A stretch of 64,000 nt of DNA, from contig NZ_JAGGJW010000010.1 in NCBI RefSeq assembly GCF_017873175.1, positions 228,842 to 292,841 of the forward strand, written 5' to 3'. The translations under genes were made by a program, and so were the position numbers. Every line of letters starts with the position of its first letter. Within the stretch, counting starts at the first letter, position 1. The notes below the pieces were generated by a model. The model ran no database searches. It had not been told where the DNA came from and saw nothing but the letters and a program-made list of their open reading frames with translations. The stretch is from Neorhizobium petrolearium. Its GTDB lineage: Bacteria; Pseudomonadota; Alphaproteobacteria; Rhizobiales; Rhizobiaceae. Below, piece by piece: positions 50,957 through 59,365 of this stretch.

Positions 50957-51877
50957 TCAGCGCGTCAGGATCGCCCGCAGTTCGTCGGCGGTCGGGAAGG
51001 CCGATCGGGTGCCGCGGCGGCTGACGGTGAGGGCGGAGGCAGCAGCGGCATGGCCGATGGCGCGTGTGTCGAGTTCGACGCCGCGAAGTGCCGCGGAGGC
51101 AAGCGCCACCGCCATGAAGGTATCGCCGGCTCCGGTCGTGTCGATAACGTTGGTGGCGACGGCCGGGATGGTGGCGATTTCCCGGCCTTGACTAGCCAGC
51201 ATGGCGCCGTCGCCCCCGAGTGTCAGCACGACGTGGCGCACGCCGGATTGCAGCAGCCGCTCGGTTGCGGCGCGGTCTGAGAGACCGGTGAGGCTTTGGG
51301 TCTCGCCCCGATTCAGGAAGGCGATGTCGACAAGAGGCCAGAGGTCGACGAAGTAGGGCTGGAGCGGCGAGGGGTTGAAGGCGGTGACGAGGGCGCGGCG
51401 TCGGGCTTCCTGAAGCAGGCCACGGGTCGTCGCCTCGCTGAGATTGCCCTGCAGGACCAAAAGGTCACCGGCGGCGGTGTCGAGTGCGGCAATCGCCTCT
51501 TCGAGCGTCAGCGAGCCGGCGGATTCGGTCGTGGTGACGATGGCGTTCTCGCCGTCCGGGGTGGTGAAGATGATGGAGAAGTCGCTGGAACGGCCGGCAA
51601 GCGCAACGAGCTTTGCCTCGACCGGTTCCGGCGCAAGCTGATCGCGGATGGTCTGGGCGCGGAAATCCTCGCCCACGGCTGCGACGAGAGCGGTGGGAAG
51701 ACCAGCACGGGCCATGACCACGGCCTGGTTTGCACCCTTGCCGCCGAGGTCGCGGGTTTCCTCGCGACCGAGGATGGAAGCTCCGGCTTCCGGCATGGTC
51801 GACACGGATATGGTTTCGTCGACAGCGACGTTACCGATGACATGGGCCCGTATCGGGGCATGAATATTGGCAGGCAT
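50957..51877 (-). CDS. PfkB-family ribokinase-like sugar kinase
   Basis: 306 aa. PfkB signatures are GGKGANQAVVMARAGLPTAL (near residue 45) and DTTGAGDTFMAVALASAALR, where the Asp of GAGD is the catalytic base. Ribokinases phosphorylate ribose or related sugars and nucleosides. The ATG at 51877 is 25 bases from the ATG of the divergent BtpA-like gene. In combination with the transporter it points to uptake of a pentose or nucleoside-like compound. Confidence 0.87.
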   Translation of the reverse strand: MPANIHAPIRAHVIGNVAVDETISVSTMPEAGASILGREETRDLGGKGANQAVVMARAGLPTALVAAVGEDFRAQTIRDQLAPEPVEAKLVALAGRSSDFSIIFTTPDGENAIVTTTESAGSLTLEEAIAALDTAAGDLLVLQGNLSEATTRGLLQEARRRALVTAFNPSPLQPYFVDLWPLVDIAFLNRGETQSLTGLSDRAATERLLQSGVRHVVLTLGGDGAMLASQGREIATIPAVATNVIDTTGAGDTFMAVALASAALRGVELDTRAIGHAAAASALTVSRRGTRSAFPTADELRAILTR

Positions 51878-51902
51878 GACTGGCCTTCGGAAAGGAATGA
51901 AA

Positions 51903-52745
51903 ATGCAGCAGATATCGGATAACAATTCGAGCGCCATAAGGGAAATATTCGGTACTGACAAGGCGCTGATCGGAATGATCCATTGCCTGCCGTTCCCCGG
52001 CGCGCCGCGTTACCGCGGGGTGGCAATGGACACGATCTACGACGCCGCGATGGGCGATGCCGAGGCACTGATCGACGGTGGGATGCATGGGCTGATCATC
52101 GAAAACCACGGCGACATTCCCTTCTCGAAGCCGGAAGATATCGGGCCGGAAACCTCTGCTTTCATGTCGGTCATCACCGACCGGATCGCCCGCGCGACCG
52201 GCATCCCGATCGGCATCAACGTGCTGGCGAACGCGCCGATCCCGGCCTTTGCCATCGCCATGGCGGGCGGCGCGAAGTTTATCCGGGTCAATCAGTGGGC
52301 CAACGCCTATGTCGCCAACGAAGGTTTCATGGAGGGCCGGGCGGCGGAAGCAATGCGTTATCGCTCCCTCCTTCGCGCCGAACACATCAAGGTTTTCGCG
52401 GACAGCCATGTGAAGCACGGCGCCCATGCGATCACCGCCGATCGCACGATCGAGGAACTGACCCGCGATCTTGCCTTCTTCGACGCCGACGCGGTGATCG
52501 CCACCGGCCAGCGTACCGGCAATTCGGCGACCATTGAGGAGATCGAGACGATCGGGGCCGCAACCCATCTGCCGCTGCTTGTCGGCTCCGGAGTCACCAA
52601 GGACAATATCGTCGAGATTCTCAAGCGCACGAACGGTGTCATTGTCGCGTCCTCGCTGAAGGAAGGCGGCGTCTGGTGGAATCCCGTGGAACCGGCCCGC
52701 GTCAAGGCCTTCGTCGAAGCCGCCCGCCCGGCGCTGGAGAGCTGA
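51903..52745 (+). CDS. BtpA/SgcQ family TIM-barrel protein
   Basis: 280 aa from ATG 51903, preceded by AAAGGA at 6-7 bases; ATG 51897 would overlap that site. BtpA-family blocks are KALIGMIHCLPFPGAPRYRG, HGLIIENHGDIPFSK, IPIGINVLANAPIPAFAIAM and VIATGQRTGNSATIEEIE. BtpA was linked to photosystem I stability in cyanobacteria, but most homologs lie in sugar or nucleoside operons (SgcQ). It probably binds a phosphorylated sugar. The TenA gene starts 1 base after its stop. Confidence 0.83.
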   Translation: MQQISDNNSSAIREIFGTDKALIGMIHCLPFPGAPRYRGVAMDTIYDAAMGDAEALIDGGMHGLIIENHGDIPFSKPEDIGPETSAFMSVITDRIARATGIPIGINVLANAPIPAFAIAMAGGAKFIRVNQWANAYVANEGFMEGRAAEAMRYRSLLRAEHIKVFADSHVKHGAHAITADRTIEELTRDLAFFDADAVIATGQRTGNSATIEEIETIGAATHLPLLVGSGVTKDNIVEILKRTNGVIVASSLKEGGVWWNPVEPARVKAFVEAARPALES

Positions 52746-52746
52746 A

Positions 52747-53391
52747 ATGGCCGAAACCCTGTCCGAGCAGATCCTGAGAGAAAACAAGGCCGTCTTCGAC
52801 GCAATGATCGGCCATCGCTTCGTCGAAGACATCAAGGCCGACCGCCTTCCGAAGGACGTCTTTGACCGCTACCTTGTTTTTGAAGGCGCCTTCGTCGACA
52901 CGGCGATCTCGATCTTTGCCTTCGCCGCCGCGAAGGCAAGGACCATCGCCCAGAAGCGCTGGCTGGTCGGTGTGCTGGATGCGCTCGCCAACCAGCAGAT
53001 CGCTTACTTCGAAAAGACCTTTGCCGAGCGCGGCATCGAACCTGAAGGCTTCGATACGTCCATTCCCGAGGTCGCGAGCTTCCGCGACGGCATGCTGGAG
53101 ATCTCCCGCGACGGCGGCTATTTCGACACGGTCGCGGCAATGTTCGCCGCCGAATGGATGTACTGGACCTGGTCGAAGGAGGCGGCTTCTCAGCAGATCA
53201 GCGATCCGCTTCTGAAGGAATGGGTGGATCTTCATGCCCATGAGGACTTTGCCGCGCAGGCGCGGTGGCTGAAGGCAGAGCTCGATCATGCAGGCGAGAG
53301 GATGAGCCCGGATGAGCGCTCTCGCCTCAGCGGTATCTTCGGCCGGGTGCAGGCGCTCGAGATTGCCTTCCACGAGGCTCCCTATTTCTGA
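52747..53391 (+). CDS. TenA/PqqC-like family protein
   Basis: 214 aa, all-helical, starting LSEQILRENKAVFDAMIGHR with YLVFEGAFVDTAISIFAFAA in the second helix pair and WMYWTWSKEAA near the ligand pocket. TenA proteins are thiamine pyrimidine aminohydrolases, but those in other contexts have unknown substrates. The Cys of TenA-C enzymes is not seen, so it belongs with the Glu-type or a divergent group. Tight linkage with BtpA and M20 genes suggests hydrolysis of a ring-amine or N-glycosidic intermediate of the imported compound (inferred). Confidence 0.75.
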   Translation: MAETLSEQILRENKAVFDAMIGHRFVEDIKADRLPKDVFDRYLVFEGAFVDTAISIFAFAAAKARTIAQKRWLVGVLDALANQQIAYFEKTFAERGIEPEGFDTSIPEVASFRDGMLEISRDGGYFDTVAAMFAAEWMYWTWSKEAASQQISDPLLKEWVDLHAHEDFAAQARWLKAELDHAGERMSPDERSRLSGIFGRVQALEIAFHEAPYF

Positions 53392-53404
53392 TCCAGGAGG
53401 AACC

Positions 53405-54649
53405 ATGATCGAAATCGACGGCAGGCGCCTCAACGCCAGGCTCCAGGCCTTCGCTGAGATCGGCGGCACCCGGAAGGGCGGCGTTAACCGGCAGGCGCTG
53501 ACGGAAGAGGATCGTCGGGCGCGCCGGCTGCTGGCCGAGTTGGCGTGGACAAGGGGTTTTTCGGTCTTCCAGGATCCCATGGCCAACCTGTTCATCCGCC
53601 GCGCCGGGCACGACGAAACGCTCCCGCCAATGCTGATCGGCAGCCATCTCGACAGCCAGCCGGCGGGCGGCCGTTTTGACGGCGCACTCGGCACGCTGTC
53701 CGCGTTCGAAGTGCTGGAAAGTCTGGAGGATGCGGGCATCGAGACGGAACGCCCGGTCGTCGTTGTGGCCTGGACCAATGAGGAGGGCTGCCGTTTTGCG
53801 CCGGGCTGCATGGGGTCCATGGCCTTCGCTGCCGGCGAGATACCGGTGGAATGGCGGCAGAAGCTCGCGACCGATGGCGCGGCCTTCGTTGAAGAATTGA
53901 AGGCGACGATCGAAAGCCTTCCGCGGGCGCAGATGCTTCCTTTGGGCTTTCCCGTCCATGCCTATCTCGAAGTACATATCGAACAGGGACCGTCGCTGGA
54001 AGCGGGCGGCATTTCCATTGGGGTGGTGACCGGGATCCAGGGCACACGTTGGCTGAACGTCGAAATTACCGGTCAGACGGCGCATGCCGGAACCACCGGA
54101 TTGGCTTATCGGCGCGATCCGTTGCGCGCTCTGACCACCGCGCTTTCCGGTCTCTACGAGGCGATCATGCCTTCGGATCCGGATGCTCGCTTCACCATCG
54201 GCCGCATTTCGGTCGAGCCCGGCTCGGTGAACGCGATTCCGGACAAGGCCTGCTGCACTGTCGACATCCGGCATCCCGATCCGGCCCGGCTGGACGAGCT
54301 CGAACGCTCGATTACATCGAGTATCACGACGGAAGCCGAGAACCAGCGCTGCACGGTTACGATCTCGCGATCTTTCGATATGCCGCCCTGCACCTTTGCC
54401 GCCGGCCTGCAACGGGTAGTCGAACGGGCCGCTGCCGAAAGAGGCCTCGAAAGCATGAACATGCTGTCGGGCGCCTTTCACGACGCTTTGTTCGTCAATC
54501 GCGTCGCGCCGTCGGCGATGATCTTTGTTCCGTGCCGCGACGGTCTGAGCCACAACGAGGCGGAACATGTCGAACCCGAGCATGTCATTGCAGGCTGCCA
54601 GGTGCTGGCGCAGGCGACGCTGCTCCTGGTCTCCAACCCAGGCTCATAA
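53405..54649 (+). CDS. M20-family Zn-dependent amidohydrolase (allantoate/N-carbamoyl-amino acid hydrolase type)
   Basis: 414 aa. Metal ligands are visible in LIGSHLDSQPAGGRFDGALG (His, Asp), WTNEEGCRFAP (Glu) and YLEVHIEQGPSLEAGG (His), and the C-terminal SHNEAEHV provides the last. A lid domain lies between, with GQTAHAGTTGLAYRRDPLRA. Such enzymes remove carbamoyl or ureido groups, as in purine, hydantoin or pyrimidine breakdown. The start is ATG 53405 with AGGAGG six bases upstream, 13 bases after tenA. A strong hairpin closes the operon at 54694. Confidence 0.88.
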   Translation: MIEIDGRRLNARLQAFAEIGGTRKGGVNRQALTEEDRRARRLLAELAWTRGFSVFQDPMANLFIRRAGHDETLPPMLIGSHLDSQPAGGRFDGALGTLSAFEVLESLEDAGIETERPVVVVAWTNEEGCRFAPGCMGSMAFAAGEIPVEWRQKLATDGAAFVEELKATIESLPRAQMLPLGFPVHAYLEVHIEQGPSLEAGGISIGVVTGIQGTRWLNVEITGQTAHAGTTGLAYRRDPLRALTTALSGLYEAIMPSDPDARFTIGRISVEPGSVNAIPDKACCTVDIRHPDPARLDELERSITSSITTEAENQRCTVTISRSFDMPPCTFAAGLQRVVERAAAERGLESMNMLSGAFHDALFVNRVAPSAMIFVPCRDGLSHNEAEHVEPEHVIAGCQVLAQATLLLVSNPGS

Positions 54650-54690
54650 TGCTGCTTTTGAAGCTGAGTTGAGATGATGTCCGCCCGCAA

Positions 54691-54728
54691 AACCACCGGA
54701 AGCCGAGGGGAGCCCTCGGCTTCCGGTG
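54691..54728. terminator. bidirectional terminator
   Basis: CACCGGAAGCCGAGGG pairs perfectly with CCCTCGGCTTCCGGTG (16 bp) around a 3-base loop. On the minus strand it is followed by GTTTTGC, so it terminates best the small secreted-protein gene at 54787; on the plus strand it closes the M20 gene. Confidence 0.8.
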
Positions 54729-54786
54729 ATCGACCATATCTGCATCGAGTTTCTGTGCCAGGCACCCGTCCCGCCCGATTGCCGCC

Positions 54787-55089
54787 TTATCTCCAGTCGC
54801 GCCAATGGCGCTCCCGCCAGCTGTGTTCCCGCCAGTGGCGACGCGGATGGTGACCATGATGCCAGCCTCGCGGGCGATCCCATCCGTAGTGACGACGTGG
54901 CGGTGAGCGCCAACGGTTCGGCCTGCATTCGCCCCAGCGGTTCAAGTGATATCCACGGCCGCATGCCCAATCGACGCTGACCACAGGCGATGCCGTTGGA
55001 GCCTTCACGTGTCCGATGGGCATCGCATTCGTGGCCGTCCCGATGAGGGAGCCTGCAATCATGACAGCAGTGATGACGATGATACGCAT
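54787..55089 (-). CDS. small secreted GCG_CRPN-type protein
   Basis: 100 aa with a signal peptide (MRIIVITAVMIAGSLIGTATNA, residues 1-22). The mature part begins VSVDWACGRGYHLNRWGECR, then PNRW, the cysteine-containing GCG_CRPN pattern seen in Rhizobiales, and continues into a His/Arg/Trp-rich tail (GWHHGHHPRRHWREHSWRER). The tail could bind metals or anionic surfaces, but the role is unknown. It is a single gene; the 195 bases upstream contain only its promoter and the 3' end of the luxR gene. Confidence 0.75.
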   Translation of the reverse strand: MRIIVITAVMIAGSLIGTATNAMPIGHVKAPTASPVVSVDWACGRGYHLNRWGECRPNRWRSPPRRHYGWDRPRGWHHGHHPRRHWREHSWRERHWRDWR

Positions 55090-55284
55090 ATGTCTGCCTC
55101 CTATTGGATGGAGACATTTCGCGCCAGGACCGCTGAATGGCGGCTGAATCGGGCGTTCATCTCGGAGCTAACTGGTTTTGCGCCGGTGCAACCGCAGCTA
55201 TCGGGCGAGCCGTTTAGGCTGCAATTGTGCCTCGCAGGCAATTGAACTGCACTTGTTCCGCTCCCATCATCTTGGATGAAACCG

Positions 55285-56475
55285 TCAGCCGGCGCCGGCC
55301 TCCATCAGCAACCGGACGAGTTCAGCCTGCCGGCGCACGCCGGTTTTCTCGTATATATGGCTGAGATGAGCGCGGACGGTTGTCGGGGCAATGCCGAGCC
55401 GGGCAGCCGCTGCCTCACGCCCGTCACCCTTTAGGATCTCGAAGGCAACGTCGGCCTCTGCTTTGGTCAACCTAAACCGGCGGCCCAGACACTCCTTCGT
55501 TTCGGCAGGCGTCAGCTCGAATGCCGCCGCCATGGACGAGCCGATGAATATGGCAGCCGCCGCCTCGGGCTGCAACCGCGTGCGTAATTCGCTGCCTTTC
55601 ATCGGCAGAACATGGGCAAAGAGTGGTGGCTCCCCGGATGCCGTAAGGCGGATGGCGAGGCCGGTCTTGCCGAGCATCGCTTCGTCTCGAGCCGCGAGGC
55701 GGATCGCTTTGCGGAGCTCCTGTGCAGCAGCCGGCACTTTGGCACTAAGAATGCCGCCCGCTTCCTGTATGCCAGCACTTTTACGCAGCATGTGATCAGC
55801 CGAACGGTTTACGTGCAGGATGGTGCCATCTCCATTGGTCAGCACGATGCCGCAACGGACAGCATCCAGCGCGTCAGCCATCCGTTCCCGTTCAATGGCG
55901 CGGACATCAAGCGCATCGCTAATGGCTATCGCGCGTCGGAGATGCGGCAGCAGAAGCGCCATTTCTCCGACCTCGTGGTCGGTGATGAGGCCATGCCGTT
56001 CGTGGCGCCCAATCACGAGCTCGGAGAAATGGTAAGGCGTATGCACGAGAAATTGATGCATGACGTCTACAATGCCGAGCGGTTTCAGGCAGCATTGAAC
56101 GTAGCGCGACTCCTCAAGATAATGGGACTTGAGCTGACGCGAGGCGACAAACGGCTCATCAAGCGAAGGCGCTATGGCAAACCACTCGTTCAATCGAGCA
56201 TGGATTTCGGAGGTATGCTTCTGCCTCTCGTCCATCCCGAACTCACCCCAGCCCACGCTCTTCTCGATCAAGATGCGGTCGTGGCGAAGATCGTTCAGTG
56301 AGAGGATGGCGGATTCGCTCGAAATCGCCTGTGTTATCTCCGTGAGCGTGCGCTCCCACCGAGAAGGCTCAAGGGCGCAGTCGTAGATGGATGCTATCAG
56401 CTCCGATAGGGTGTGCGGTGACATCTGAGCCGTTGCTCCAGAGGCATTCTCCGTGCTGGTACGCGCGCCAGGCAT
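55285..56475 (-). CDS. LuxR-type regulator with N-terminal sensor region
   Basis: 396 aa. The last 60 residues are a LuxR HTH (RFRLTKAEADVAFEILKGDG, REAAAARLGIAPTTVRAHLS, HIYEKTGVRRQAELVRLL). Residues about 200-300 look like a PAS-like fold (ALDAVRCGIVLTNGDGTILH, VNRSADHML). There is no acyl-homoserine-lactone domain or phosphoreceiver. The start may be ATG 56475 or ATG 56424. It diverges from the four-gene C2-like/RPWF cassette at 56610 with 134 bases between, so it is the obvious candidate regulator of it. Confidence 0.82.
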   Translation of the reverse strand: MPGARTSTENASGATAQMSPHTLSELIASIYDCALEPSRWERTLTEITQAISSESAILSLNDLRHDRILIEKSVGWGEFGMDERQKHTSEIHARLNEWFAIAPSLDEPFVASRQLKSHYLEESRYVQCCLKPLGIVDVMHQFLVHTPYHFSELVIGRHERHGLITDHEVGEMALLLPHLRRAIAISDALDVRAIERERMADALDAVRCGIVLTNGDGTILHVNRSADHMLRKSAGIQEAGGILSAKVPAAAQELRKAIRLAARDEAMLGKTGLAIRLTASGEPPLFAHVLPMKGSELRTRLQPEAAAAIFIGSSMAAAFELTPAETKECLGRRFRLTKAEADVAFEILKGDGREAAAARLGIAPTTVRAHLSHIYEKTGVRRQAELVRLLMEAGAG

Positions 56476-56515
56476 AACCCGCCGCTCTGTCTGTCAAATA
56501 ATCGAAACCGTATAG

Positions 56516-56566
56516 AACGAACGTCCGATGCGCCATGGCGAAAGCTATGAGATTACGTTGTTCGTT
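56516..56566. promoter_or_regulatory. spaced inverted repeat in the luxR/cassette divergent promoter region
   Basis: AACGAAC (56516-56522) and its inverse GTTCGTT (56560-56566) flank the region between the luxR start and the C2-like gene start, with 37 bases between them. They may be two half-sites for the LuxR-type protein. The rest of the gap is AT-rich, with TATAGA beside the first half. Confidence 0.3.
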
Positions 56567-56609
56567 ACCGATGTGTAAGCGCCTGTCGAAGGCAGGAGGG
56601 AGCGAATAC

Positions 56610-56939
56610 ATGTCAAGACCAGCGTTCCTGACCATCAAACATGTGAAGTGTTACTCGATCAACGATTATACCGGCTCCGACGACCTGTTCGGCGTCATGG
56701 GGCCTGTGCGTTTTCGCATTGGATCCTTCTCCCCCGGCGATGATCGTTCTGTGGAGATCAATCAGATTGTTCCGTCGGGGGAATTCTACCTGAGAATAAT
56801 CGAAGATGATGCGACGGGCGATGATGAGCTGGGTCTCATCGACCTGAGCGAAGTCATGGATTTCGACACGACCAAGAACGTCCAGAGCGAAGACGCCAAC
56901 TACGACATAACCTACTTCGTCCAGTCGATGTCGAGTTAG
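56610..56939 (+). CDS. small C2-like protein, first gene of an uncharacterised cassette
   Basis: 109 aa from ATG 56610, with AGGAGGGAG eight bases upstream. The layout resembles bacterial C2-like beta-sandwich proteins: LTIKHVKCYSINDYTGSDDL, then FYLRIIEDDATGDDELG with clustered Asp/Glu in loops suitable for Ca2+, and a final strand DANYDITYFVQ. It is acidic and has no signal peptide. It may be a membrane-, Ca2+- or partner-binding accessory for the large proteins downstream. No named family can be given with confidence. Confidence 0.6.
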   Translation: MSRPAFLTIKHVKCYSINDYTGSDDLFGVMGPVRFRIGSFSPGDDRSVEINQIVPSGEFYLRIIEDDATGDDELGLIDLSEVMDFDTTKNVQSEDANYDITYFVQSMSS

Positions 56940-57001
56940 GGGGCGGCCGATAGATCCTCCTCGCAGCATGCTTGTCAATCAAAGGCATAGGAGACTCCTA
57001 G

Positions 57002-57481
57002 ATGGCTACGGCCCGGATCTACATGATCCATTGCGTACGGCATTCATCGGGTACGGATTTCAGCACGTCCCAGGCGCTCTCTGGCCTCGCAGGTGAGGTG
57101 TTTGCCAGCGAATTCGTCGATCCCCTGCTGGAGGCGATAAAAGCCTTGCCGGCTGTGATCGCGGCAATCGACACCGCGCGGGACGACCCTGATAACCTGT
57201 TCATGACTTTCGGCAGCGATGACATAAGCGAAGCATTCTGGCCCGGGGCCGGCCAATATACCGACCTTCAAGCCGGCATGTCCGCCGAAATCCTCCTCGA
57301 TTTCAGCGTTGACTATTCCCAGAACGTATCACTTTGGGACTATGACAATCCCAGCGGAAACGATCACATGGGATCGGTGACGCTTTATGCCTCAGAGGCG
57401 GGGCAAGGAGAAAAAGCGAAGCTCGCGAAGAACGAGGTGGAAGGATCCGCATACTACGTCCTGTATGAGGTCCTCGCCTGA
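57002..57481 (+). CDS. second small C2-like protein of the cassette
   Basis: 159 aa. It starts ATARIYMIHCVRHSSGTDFS, the same strand-plus-Cys opening as the previous gene, followed by a helical insertion (residues 25-65). Its C-terminal half has LLDFSVDYSQNVSLWDYDNP and SGNDHMGSVTLYASEAG, a C2-type acidic loop, then a YYVLYEV last strand. It is acidic with no signal peptide. It lies 62 bases after the first C2-like gene; 270 bases without a recognisable gene separate it from the next. Function unknown. Confidence 0.6.
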   Translation: MATARIYMIHCVRHSSGTDFSTSQALSGLAGEVFASEFVDPLLEAIKALPAVIAAIDTARDDPDNLFMTFGSDDISEAFWPGAGQYTDLQAGMSAEILLDFSVDYSQNVSLWDYDNPSGNDHMGSVTLYASEAGQGEKAKLAKNEVEGSAYYVLYEVLA

Positions 57482-57751
57482 GGGGATGCGGGGCCGGGCC
57501 TTTCGCAAGAAGCAGCAGGGCGGGCAGCACGGACGCTTATTTGTGCAGAGTGGCTCGCCGGACTTGGCGCACGGATCAGTCAGATGAATGAGCGTTTCCG
57601 AGGCCCACAACAAGGGCTTACATCGACGGAGCACCTGCTGGCGATCCTGATCTTCATTTCAAGAACGTGCTTCCGGTTCGGGGGTTAAAACAGTTGAAAC
57701 AAGAGGTTTGTCCCAGGGTACAGCCGTCATGGCGAGCAGGAGGAAAGCAAA

Positions 57752-59356
57752 ATGCTAGTTGAACCCAGTGTTCTTGCCAATACGATCATGGCTAAGCTCT
57801 ACAACGTCCTCACGAACGGTGATGACACGGTTCCGCCATCGGCCGATAATTTCTTCAGCTGGTGCACACCGGGTATCCCAATCGAGCCCGCCGACCTGGA
57901 GTACCTCACCCAGGGCCTCACCGGAATCGTCAAGAGATCGGCCGTGGACGCCATGCAGCCGAGTGCGGCGGCGGCCACAGCCGCGGCCGGTGGCGCACCT
58001 CCACCGCCACCTCAGCCGCTTGCACCGGAACAACTGAGCGAACTGATGGCGCAGGACACCATGCGTCTCTACATGCAGGCGGAAAACATGTCGCGCCTGC
58101 TCGACTTCGTGCCGGACGTGGCGGCAGGCGTGAATGACCAGTTCGCCCGCATGGCGGTGCAGAACAACGACGGTACGCTCTCGGACGTCTATGATTATAC
58201 GCTTCGGATGAGCCAGGTGATGAAGGTCGAGCTGCCACCGGAAACGGTCGCCGAGATCAAGGAGATGGCCGGGCTGATGACCAAGACCGGAAGGGTTCGG
58301 GATGTGTTGCCCCCACACGAAGAGATCGAGCAGACTGGCCCCAGCGATCTTGCGCTGGTTTACGCCGCCAAGCAGTTCGCTTACGATGCCGCCGCTCTTG
58401 AATACAATGCGCGACGCATCGATGCACTGACGGCCACCAACTCCAGAGCCGTGCATGATTGGGCGATCAACGCCAACATTTATCGCAACAAGGTCAGGGC
58501 GGCGAAAATCGACTGGGAGACCGCCGGCCACAAGTTCGACGTCGAGAAGATCGGCGCATATATCGAGCAAGTGCAGCGGCGCGATATGGCGCTGCTAAAG
58601 CAGCAATATGTCGAAGATTTCGAAAACTGCCGCCTGACGTCGCCGGTCTCCGGCGCCGACTTCTTCTTCACGTCACTCGTCCCGGGAAACTTCGCCAACT
58701 CGACGGGCTGGACCCGGTTCGGTTTTTCAGCCGGGGACTACCAGAGTCATTCAAGCTCAAGCTATCAGTGGTCACGCTCAAGCGGCGGCGGAGGCTTCAG
58801 TTTCTTCGGTATTGGCGGCGGAGGCTCCCATTCGGAATCGAGCAGCCACAGCGAGTACCACGGCAAGGTCGACAGCAGCCATGTCAGCATGTCGTTCGAG
58901 ATCGCGCAAATTCCCATCGCACGTCCCTGGTTCCGGCCAGCCTTCCTGACCAGCCACTACTGGCGATTCGACCAAAACAACGCAGTGGTCAAAAGTGAAA
59001 GGCTTTCCGACGGCGGGTCTCCACCGAATGGCAAGATGCCCGCCTACCCGACAAGCGCAATTTTTGTCAGAAAGCTGTCACTCTGCTTCGGGGACAGCCA
59101 TGAATTCACCGACTTCGCACGGAATGCGGAATCACAGCGTTCCAGCGGAGGCGGCTACTTCTGCTTCGGACCATTCTTTGCTGGAGGCAGTGGCTCGCAC
59201 CGGTCAGGATCGGGTGACACCCGGCGTGATTATGGCTTCAGATTCGAGAACAACACCATGTTCATCGACGGTATGCAACTGATCGGCTTCAAGTGTCACG
59301 TTATGCCCAAAAGCCCGGACCCGTCCAGCGAGATTCCGGCGAATGCCTGGATATGA
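57752..59356 (+). CDS. large cassette protein A: helical N-terminus, Ser/Gly hairpin, RPWF core; function unknown
   Basis: 534 aa, no signal peptide. Residues 1-70 and 95-290 look mainly helical, separated by an Ala/Pro linker (71-92). Residues 325-385 are a Ser/Gly-rich hairpin-like segment with a hydrophobic tip (GGGFSFFGIGGGG) between polar alternating strands. Then IARPWFRPAFLTSHYWR (389-405), LSDGGSPPNGKMPAYPTSA, a second Gly/Ser hairpin (460-490, tip YFCFGPFFAGG) and GFKCHVMPKSPDP. The downstream gene is a paralog. AGGAGG lies 9 bases before the ATG. A membrane-inserting role is only an inference from the hairpin. Confidence 0.7.
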   Translation: MLVEPSVLANTIMAKLYNVLTNGDDTVPPSADNFFSWCTPGIPIEPADLEYLTQGLTGIVKRSAVDAMQPSAAAATAAAGGAPPPPPQPLAPEQLSELMAQDTMRLYMQAENMSRLLDFVPDVAAGVNDQFARMAVQNNDGTLSDVYDYTLRMSQVMKVELPPETVAEIKEMAGLMTKTGRVRDVLPPHEEIEQTGPSDLALVYAAKQFAYDAAALEYNARRIDALTATNSRAVHDWAINANIYRNKVRAAKIDWETAGHKFDVEKIGAYIEQVQRRDMALLKQQYVEDFENCRLTSPVSGADFFFTSLVPGNFANSTGWTRFGFSAGDYQSHSSSSYQWSRSSGGGGFSFFGIGGGGSHSESSSHSEYHGKVDSSHVSMSFEIAQIPIARPWFRPAFLTSHYWRFDQNNAVVKSERLSDGGSPPNGKMPAYPTSAIFVRKLSLCFGDSHEFTDFARNAESQRSSGGGYFCFGPFFAGGSGSHRSGSGDTRRDYGFRFENNTMFIDGMQLIGFKCHVMPKSPDPSSEIPANAWI

Positions 59357-59365
59357 GGCGCGACA

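Noticed and set aside
57387..57587. 66-codon frame in the gap before protein A
   Set aside because: It begins inside the second C2-like gene, is highly basic with no motif, and has no ribosome-binding site. I see nothing else recognisable in 57482-57751.
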